A stretch of 64,000 nucleotides of DNA from JACCTH01 sp035253825. Its GTDB lineage: Bacteria > Actinomycetota > Acidimicrobiia > Spongiisociales > ZC4RG35. A program made the translations under genes and the position numbers. The notes below the pieces were generated by a model. The model had not been told where the DNA came from, did not search any database, and saw nothing but the letters and a program-made list of their open reading frames with translations. Location of the stretch: the NCBI GenBank assembly GCA_035253825.1, contig DATFBM010000041.1, forward strand, positions 1-64,000. The letters run 5' to 3'. The stretch's first letter is position 1. Every line of letters starts with the position of its first letter. Of the stretch, positions 58,267-64,000 are shown piece after piece.

Positions 58267-60708
58267 CTATTCGTCCTCTTCCGGCGGCACCACGGTGAAC
58301 GCCGCCAGTTCGGTGCCGGGATCGAGACGCATCGCCTTCACCCCGGTCGAATCTCGCTGCTGGCGGCTGATGGCGTCGGCCTTCTGGCGGATGGCCTTGC
58401 CGTTGGAGGAGATCAGGAACACTCCCGTCCCCTTGGTCACGCCCAGTGCTCCCACCAGATGTCCCCGGGCCTTGGTCAGCTTGATTGCCTTGACGCCGAT
58501 CCCGCCCCGGCCCTGCCCGCGGAACTGCTCGATGGAGGTGCGCTTGCCATAGCCATTCGAGGTCAACAACAAGACGTCCTCGCCGTCGGCCGACGACGTC
58601 GCCGCCACCACTTCGTCGCCGGGGCGGAGCTTGATCCCCCGCACCCCTTGCGTGGCCCGGCCCATGGGACGCAGGTCCTTTTCGGGGAAACGGATCCCTT
58701 GACCGTTGCGGGTGAAGATGAGGACGTCGTTTTCGCCGGTGGTGGTCCGCACCGAGACCACCTCGTCGCCCTCGTTGAGCTTGATCGCCACCAGCGTTTG
58801 GTTGCGGCTCTCGTACTCGCGGAAGAGCGTCTTCTTTGCCGTCCCCAGCTTGGTGACCATGACGAGAAAGCGCGCGGTTTCGTAGTTACGCGTGTCGATG
58901 ATTGCCTCAATCCGCTCCTGGGGCTCGAGGGGAAGCACCGCTTGGGCGAGGACCCCTTTCGAAGTGCGATCCTTGCGCGGAATCTCGTGGGCCTTGATGC
59001 GATGGACCAAACCCTTGTTGGTGAACATCAGCAAATAGGCATGGGCGGTGGTGTGGACGAGGTGGGACACCACGTCCTCACCTGAGACCTCCGCCGCCTT
59101 CACCCCTCGCCCTCCCCGACCCTGGGTGCGGTAAGTGCTGGCGGGAACCGACTTCAAGTAGCCCGAGGCCGAGACGGTGACGATGAGCTCATCGTCGGCG
59201 ATCAGATCCTCGAGGGACATGTCGCCCTCGTCGGGGATGATGACGCTCCGGCGAGGAGTGGCGAACTTCTCTTTGATCTCTGTCAAGTCGCTCTTGATGA
59301 TCTCCCGCCGCCGAGCCGGGTCGGCCAGGATCGCCGTGAGATCGGCGATCAATTCCATCAGGGCGGCATGTTCCTCCCGGAGCTTTCCCACCTCCAAGGC
59401 GGTGAGACGACGAAGGGGCATGTCGAGAATGGCATTGGCTTGGATCTCGGAGAGCTCGAAACGCTCCTGGAGGCGGGAACGGGCGTCGGCGGTGTCCTTC
59501 GAGGCCCTGATCAGCGCCACCACCTCGTCGATGTTGTCGACGGCGATGATGAGGCCTTCGAGGATGTGGGCCCGGGCTTCGGCCTCCCCCAAGCGATGCC
59601 GGGTACGACGCTCGATGACCTCCATCTGGTGGTCGAGGTAGTAACCGACCATCCCCGCCAAGTTGAGGGTGCGGGGGATGCCGTCGACCAAGGCCACCAT
59701 GTTGGCTCCGAAGCTCTCCTGGAGGGGAGTGTTCTTGTAAAGCTGGTTGAGGACGACCTGGGGAACCGCGTCCTTCTTCAATTCGATGACGAGACGAATC
59801 CCGCGCCGGTTGTCCGATTCGTTTCGTACGTCAGCGATGCCGGAGAGCTTCTTCTCGTCGACCAGGATCCGGATCTTCTCCATCACTCGCTCGATCGATA
59901 CCTGATAGGGCATCTGGGTGACGATGAGGGCGGTCCTTCCCTTCCTTACCTCCTGGGGCTCGGCCACCGCCCGCATTCGGATTGAGCCCCGGCCCGAGGC
60001 CAGGTACTCCTTGATCCCGGTGCTGCCCACCAGGTAGCCGCCGGTGGGAAAGTCAGGCCCTTTGACGAAGCGCATCAACTCTTCTGAGTCGGCGTCGGGA
60101 TTGTCGATCAGATGGAGGCAAGCTTCGACCATCTCCCCCAGGTTGTGGGGAGGAATATTGGTGGCCATCCCCACTGCGATGCCCTGGCTGCCGTTGACCA
60201 TGAGGTTGGGGAAGCGGGCGGGGAGCACCGTGGGCTCCTCGGATTCACCCGCGTAGTTCTCCACGAAATCGACGGTGGACTCACCGATCCCCTCCAGGAG
60301 TCGCATGGCGAGGTGGGTGAGCCGGCACTCGGTGTAGCGATCGGCTCCGGGAGGATCGTCGATGGTTCCGAAGTTCCCCTGGGGATCGATGAGCTGGTGG
60401 CGCATCGAGAAGTCTTGGCCCATTCGCACCAGGGCGTCATAGATGGCCTGATTGCCGTGGGGGTGATAGTTCCCCATCACCTCGCCGACCACCTTGGCGC
60501 ACTTGCGGTGCGGGGTGGTGGGCCCGATGTTGTTCTCGAACATCGAATAGATGATCCGTCGCTGCACCGGTTTCAGTCCATCGCGCACATCCGGGAGGGC
60601 GCGGGAGACGATGACCGACATGGCGTAATCGACAAAGGACTGCTCGAGCTCGGCATTGATGTCGATGGCGCCGAGGCCATCGCCGTTAGTGGGGATACGG
60701 TCAACCAT
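58267..60708 (-). CDS. gyrA: DNA gyrase subunit A
   Basis: An 813-residue protein. Catalytic Tyr ~125 with Arg ~124 in GADRYTECRLT. Breakage-reunion domain to ~residue 500, then a six-bladed β-pinwheel with the GyrA box QGRGGRG near 550. At the quinolone-determining loop it reads HPHGNQAIYD; the usual HPHGDS/A places Asp then Ser/Ala where this has Asn86 and Gln87. Asp91 (E. coli 87) is kept. It introduces negative supercoils with GyrB, whose gene ends three bases before this one. Confidence 0.96.
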   Translation of the reverse strand: MVDRIPTNGDGLGAIDINAELEQSFVDYAMSVIVSRALPDVRDGLKPVQRRIIYSMFENNIGPTTPHRKCAKVVGEVMGNYHPHGNQAIYDALVRMGQDFSMRHQLIDPQGNFGTIDDPPGADRYTECRLTHLAMRLLEGIGESTVDFVENYAGESEEPTVLPARFPNLMVNGSQGIAVGMATNIPPHNLGEMVEACLHLIDNPDADSEELMRFVKGPDFPTGGYLVGSTGIKEYLASGRGSIRMRAVAEPQEVRKGRTALIVTQMPYQVSIERVMEKIRILVDEKKLSGIADVRNESDNRRGIRLVIELKKDAVPQVVLNQLYKNTPLQESFGANMVALVDGIPRTLNLAGMVGYYLDHQMEVIERRTRHRLGEAEARAHILEGLIIAVDNIDEVVALIRASKDTADARSRLQERFELSEIQANAILDMPLRRLTALEVGKLREEHAALMELIADLTAILADPARRREIIKSDLTEIKEKFATPRRSVIIPDEGDMSLEDLIADDELIVTVSASGYLKSVPASTYRTQGRGGRGVKAAEVSGEDVVSHLVHTTAHAYLLMFTNKGLVHRIKAHEIPRKDRTSKGVLAQAVLPLEPQERIEAIIDTRNYETARFLVMVTKLGTAKKTLFREYESRNQTLVAIKLNEGDEVVSVRTTTGENDVLIFTRNGQGIRFPEKDLRPMGRATQGVRGIKLRPGDEVVAATSSADGEDVLLLTSNGYGKRTSIEQFRGQGRGGIGVKAIKLTKARGHLVGALGVTKGTGVFLISSNGKAIRQKADAISRQQRDSTGVKAMRLDPGTELAAFTVVPPEEDE

Positions 60709-60711
60709 GGC

Positions 60712-62640
60712 TCAAATGTCGAGGAAGCGAACGTCCTTGGCGTTCTGCTGGATGAATGACTTCCGCTGGGCAACGTCATCGCCCATCAACACCGAGAAGA
60801 GCTCGTCGGCGGCCAGGGCATCGTCGACGTCAACTCGCAATAGGGTCCGGGTTTCGGGATCCATGGTCGTGACCCGAAGCTCTTCGGCGTCCATCTCCCC
60901 CAAACCCTTGAAGCGAGCGGCCTTGACCTTGGGGTGCTCCTTTCGGAACTCGGCCAACTCGTCGTCATCTTTCAGGTAGTGGACCTTGGAGCCAACCTTG
61001 ACCCGGTAGAGGGGCGGCTGCGCAAGATAGACATAGCCGGCCTCGATCAGACCGCGCATGTGGCGGAAGAGGAAGGTGAGCAAGAGGGTGCGGATGTGGG
61101 AGCCGTCGACATCGGCGTCGGCAAGGATGATGACCTTGTGGTACCGGGCCTTTTGGAGGTCGAACTCGTCACCAATCCCGGTCCCTACCGCGGTAATGAG
61201 ATCAACGATTTCGGTGTTCTGCAGGGCCTTGGCCAACCGAGCCTTCTCGACATTGAGGATCTTTCCACGGATCGGAAGGACCGCCTGGGTGTGGGAATTA
61301 CGACCCTGCTTGGCCGGGCCGGCGGCCGACTTCCCCTCGACGATGAATAGCTCCGCCTCTTCGGGGTTGCGAGTGGAGCAATCGGCCAGCTTGTCGGGAA
61401 GCCCGCCCGACTCGAGTCCCGACTTGCGGCGGGTGACATCACGGGCCTTGCGGGCAGCCTCCCGAGCTTTGGCGGCAGTGATGCACTTTTCGACGATCCG
61501 GCGGGCCTCGGACGAATAGCGCTCGAGCCACTCGGGGAGATGACGGTTCAAGATCTTCTCGACGTAAGAACGGATCTCGGTGTTGCCGAGCTTGGTCTTG
61601 GTTTGGCCCTCGAACTGGGGAACCTTCACCCGGACGGAGATGATGGCGGTGAGACCCTCGCGGATGTCCTCGCCAGTGAGATTCTCTTCCTTCTCCTTCA
61701 GCAAGCCCTTGGTGCGGGCGAAGGCGTTGATGGCATTGGTGAGGGCCTTGCGAAAGCCCTCCTCGTGGGTGCCGCCCTCATGGGTGTTGATGTTGTTGGC
61801 AAAGGAGTGAATCGATTCGGTGTAGGTACCGGTCCACTGCATCGCCAGCTCGAGCTCCGACTCGGCGGAACGGTCGATGATCTCAATGACATGAGGATGG
61901 ACCGGTTCCCTGGTCGAGTTGAGGTGCTTGACAAAATCGAGGAGCCCCCCTTTGAAGAGGTAGGTCTCAGAGCGCGGAGCAGACTCCCCATCCAAGGCCC
62001 GTTCGTCGGTCAACACGATCTCGAGGCCGCGATTGAGATAGGCCAGTTCGCGGAGCCTGGTGGAGATGGTGTCGTAGTCGAAGTCAGTCGTATCGGTAAA
62101 GATCTGGGTGTCGGGCCAGAAGTTGATCGTGGTTCCACTGTTCTTTTTCCACGGCTTGAGCTTTTCGACCTTGGACAGCGGCTTGCCGCGGGAAAAACTC
62201 TGCCCCCAGACGAATCCGTCCCGGCGAACCTCGGCATCGAGCTTTTGGGAAAGGGCGTTAACTACCGACACACCGACGCCATGCAACCCGCCGGAAACGG
62301 TGTATGCCCCCTGTTCGAACTTTCCTCCGGCATGGAGCGTTCCTAGGACCACCGTCAGGGCCGACTGCCGCGTTTTGGGATGAATGTCAACAGGAATGCC
62401 GCGGCCGTTGTCGATTACTCGCACTCCCCCATCAGCCAAAAGAGTCACATCGATGCGGGTTGCGAAGCCGGCCATGGCCTCGTCGACGGCGTTGTCGACC
62501 ACCTCCCAAACCAGATGGTGGAGCCCGCGGGGGCCGGTCGAGCCGATGTACATGCCGGGCCGTTTCCGCACCGCTTCGAGACCCTCGAGGACGGTGATGT
62601 CCCGGGCGTCATACGAGGCATTTCCGTTGGTAGCGGCCAA
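60712..62640 (-). CDS. gyrB: DNA gyrase subunit B
   Basis: A 642-residue ATPase/TOPRIM subunit. GHKL ATPase: EVVDNAVDEAMAG, DNGRGIPV, GGLHGVGVSVVNAL. TOPRIM: LFIVEGKSAAGPAKQGRNS and ADADVDGSH. The first block is normally EGDSAGGSAKQGR; here Lys replaces the Asp equivalent to E. coli D426, and PIRGK replaces PLKGK at K447. The C-terminal PLYRVKVG and KGLGEMDAEELR are standard. Start TTG at 62640 is chosen for AGGAG five bases upstream; TTG 62658 is possible. Confidence 0.95.
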   Translation of the reverse strand: MAATNGNASYDARDITVLEGLEAVRKRPGMYIGSTGPRGLHHLVWEVVDNAVDEAMAGFATRIDVTLLADGGVRVIDNGRGIPVDIHPKTRQSALTVVLGTLHAGGKFEQGAYTVSGGLHGVGVSVVNALSQKLDAEVRRDGFVWGQSFSRGKPLSKVEKLKPWKKNSGTTINFWPDTQIFTDTTDFDYDTISTRLRELAYLNRGLEIVLTDERALDGESAPRSETYLFKGGLLDFVKHLNSTREPVHPHVIEIIDRSAESELELAMQWTGTYTESIHSFANNINTHEGGTHEEGFRKALTNAINAFARTKGLLKEKEENLTGEDIREGLTAIISVRVKVPQFEGQTKTKLGNTEIRSYVEKILNRHLPEWLERYSSEARRIVEKCITAAKAREAARKARDVTRRKSGLESGGLPDKLADCSTRNPEEAELFIVEGKSAAGPAKQGRNSHTQAVLPIRGKILNVEKARLAKALQNTEIVDLITAVGTGIGDEFDLQKARYHKVIILADADVDGSHIRTLLLTFLFRHMRGLIEAGYVYLAQPPLYRVKVGSKVHYLKDDDELAEFRKEHPKVKAARFKGLGEMDAEELRVTTMDPETRTLLRVDVDDALAADELFSVLMGDDVAQRKSFIQQNAKDVRFLDI

Positions 62641-62723
62641 ATCAGCTCCTGGCGACAACGTCTGGTCGGGGGCAATCGGGGCGGCGTTGAAGGCCGGAAA
62701 AGTGGCCCGATTGCACGTTTGTA

Positions 62724-62729
62724 ATTATA
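62724..62729 (-). promoter_or_regulatory. Likely -10 element of the gyrB promoter
   Basis: On the minus strand TATAAT, a perfect -10 hexamer, lies 84 bases before the gyrB start in the divergent gyrB/recF region. The matching -35 is weak (TGTTCG at 17-base spacing). No DnaA boxes were seen in 62641-62865. Confidence 0.55.
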
Positions 62730-62865
62730 GCCGTTCGACCCGCCCTCGAACATCCTCTTGAGGGGCGGAAATGGCTGTCGTCACGGCCTTTTCCGCACTT
62801 GCCCAGAGATCGTTTTTGCCTGGCCGTTAACCATCGCCGTCCCACGGTCTGGTTACCGTCGCGGG

Positions 62866-63951
62866 GTGCGCCTCTCCTGGCTTCAACTGCACAGCTTTCG
62901 CTCCTACCCAGCCCTTGAATGGCGTCCCGATCCCGGAGTCAACATCCTCGTGGGCCGCAATGGAGCGGGGAAGACCAACCTCCTCGAAGCGATTGGGTTC
63001 CTGGCCAATCTGCGCTCCTTTCGCGGCGCCCCCGAGGAAACGTTGATTGCCCACGATGCCGAGACCGCCGTTGTACGGGGGGAAGAGTCTTCGGCGCAGG
63101 CGCTGGTTGAAGTCGAGATTGCACGCAAGGGGGGAAGGAGAACGCGGATCGGCCAGAAGTCGATCGGACGCACCTCCGATCTCCGGTCGGCTTTGAGAAC
63201 GGTTGCCTTTCTTCCCGATGATCTCGATCTCGTCAAGGGCTCTCCGGCCGGCCGTCGCGAGCTCCTCGACGATGTCGCCGGCCAGATCTGGCCCGGCGCC
63301 ACTCTCGATCAGGCTGAGTTCGATCGCACTCTTCGGCAGCGCAACACCTTCCTCAAGCAGGGCGACCGCGATCTCGCCACCCTCGAGGTGTGGGACACGC
63401 GCCTGGCGCAAGCTGCCGCCAAGGTTATGGGGCGTAGAGCGCGGGCGGCGGCGGCGCTTGAAGAGACCCTGGTCGAGTCTTACGGGAGGATCGCCGGCGA
63501 AGAGACCAGCGTTCGCTTCGCATATCAATCGGATTGGGGGGGAACCCTCGACCCGACTACCCCAGCCAGCGAGTGGGCCATGAGTTTGACCGCGGCCCTG
63601 CGCGAGCGACGCCGACTCGACTTCGAACTAAGGACAACCGGGAGCGGTCCCCACCGCGACGACCCCGCAATTTCGCTCGGGGGACAGGGCAGTCGCCATC
63701 AGGCCAGCCAGGGTGAACAACGAACGCTGGCCTTGGCGCTTCGACTTGCCACTCACCGGGCGGTCTCCCTGCAAACCGACCGACTGCCGCTCTTGCTTCT
63801 CGACGATGTGTACTCCGAGCTCGATCCCGAGCGCTCGAAGGCCCTCACCGATGCCCTCCCTGAGGCCCAGACCTTCGTCTCCACCACACGCCTCGAGGAA
63901 GTCCCCGTGCCCGGCCGGGCCTGGCAGGTCTCGGAAGGAGACATTCGTTGA
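62866..63951 (+). CDS. recF: DNA replication and repair protein RecF
   Basis: A 361-residue SMC-like ATPase. LQLHSFRSYPALEWRPDPGVNILVGRNGAGKTNLLEAI (Walker A GRNGAGKTN near residue 30) is diagnostic; GSGPHRDD, ASQGEQRTLALALRLA (signature) and LLLLDDVYSELD (Walker B) follow. It loads RecA at gaps with RecO and RecR. GTG at 62866 is chosen; the longer frame upstream runs through the divergent promoter region. It faces away from gyrB, and its stop overlaps the dciA start (TTGA). Confidence 0.95.
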   Translation: MRLSWLQLHSFRSYPALEWRPDPGVNILVGRNGAGKTNLLEAIGFLANLRSFRGAPEETLIAHDAETAVVRGEESSAQALVEVEIARKGGRRTRIGQKSIGRTSDLRSALRTVAFLPDDLDLVKGSPAGRRELLDDVAGQIWPGATLDQAEFDRTLRQRNTFLKQGDRDLATLEVWDTRLAQAAAKVMGRRARAAAALEETLVESYGRIAGEETSVRFAYQSDWGGTLDPTTPASEWAMSLTAALRERRRLDFELRTTGSGPHRDDPAISLGGQGSRHQASQGEQRTLALALRLATHRAVSLQTDRLPLLLLDDVYSELDPERSKALTDALPEAQTFVSTTRLEEVPVPGRAWQVSEGDIR

Positions 63952-64000
63952 GCGCCAAACCCGAGGCCTTGGACTCTGTCCTTTCCCGGATCCTCGCCAA
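63948..64000 (+). CDS. dciA: DciA-like (DUF721) helicase-loading protein, 3' truncated by window edge
   Basis: Only the first 17 codons are inside the window (SAKPEALDSVLSRILA). TTG within TTGA at the recF stop is the start. The position directly after recF and the helix DSVLSRILA fit DciA, the bacterial replicative-helicase operator that follows recF in actinobacteria. The sequence visible is too short to prove it. Confidence 0.6.
   Translation, partial: MSAKPEALDSVLSRILA

Noticed and set aside
62641..62865. oriC between gyrB and recF
   Set aside because: No DnaA-box cluster (TTATCCACA-like) or AT-rich unwinding region is visible; the interval looks like a divergent promoter only.

Overview
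The window looks like the origin-proximal chromosome of a high-GC actinobacterium, probably a deep-branching class such as Acidimicrobiia; the class is an inference. The support is a block that matches the mycobacterial origin region in gene content and order, read here in reverse: tRNA-Leu, fhaA, fhaB, pstP, rodA, pbpA, pknB, trpG/pabA, crgA, tRNA-Ala, tRNA-Ile, a DLW-39-like small protein, a DUF3566 membrane protein, gyrA, gyrB. GTG, TTG and apparently CTG starts are common, and operons are tightly packed with ATGA, GTGA, TTGA or CTGA stop/start overlaps.

Layout. 1-4.8 kb: the end of a BBE-type FAD oxidase, a decayed HD-domain gene, an OsmC protein, a cyclase-TPR sensor, tRNA-Arg and a VOC protein. 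4.9-15.4 kb: a purine-type permease and an aromatic-acid island. The island holds GalB-, GalC- and GalD-like enzymes for the end of the gallate/protocatechuate meta-cleavage route, a complete five-part branched-chain-type ABC importer, and an extradiol dioxygenase translationally coupled to the importer. 15.5-17.7 kb: two class III nucleotide cyclases fused to sensor-like domains, facing each other. 17.9-20.3 kb: an arsenic island (EamA transporter, ArsR, ArsM, ArsC) with a duplicated ArsR-type operator. 20.3-25.5 kb: RskA/ECF sigma pair, DUF885 protein, AraC regulator, MFS transporter and tRNA-Ser. 25.7-30.5 kb: a KimA-type potassium transporter divergent from a short KdpD-like kinase and KdpE-like regulator. 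30.6-38.9 kb: ABC exporter with a GbsR/MarR regulator, NhaA, another cyclase fusion, and metabolic genes.

39-43.5 kb is a translation block: three tRNA-Ser genes with a remnant of a further copy, tadA, SRP RNA, a MenG/UbiE methyltransferase, serS and tRNA-Leu. 43.6-50.1 kb is the cell-wall and Ser/Thr-phosphorylation operon. 50.1-58.2 kb carries trpG/pabA, crgA, a thiolase, two tRNAs, a Ku protein with an extra N-terminal domain, a dehydratase, exonuclease III and small proteins. 58.3-64 kb is gyrA-gyrB on the minus strand, divergent from recF-dciA on the plus strand, which breaks the usual recF-dciA-gyrB-gyrA order.

The most interesting signals are: a bipartite promoter motif with identical spacing upstream of the GalD-like gene and of the thiolase gene 44 kb away; twin ArsR operators that each contain a start codon; a 57-nt palindromic repeat present three times; unusual residues at the quinolone-determining positions of both gyrase subunits; four sensor-fused nucleotide cyclases in 36 kb, one with a dead hydrolase domain; and three genes whose best start is CTG.
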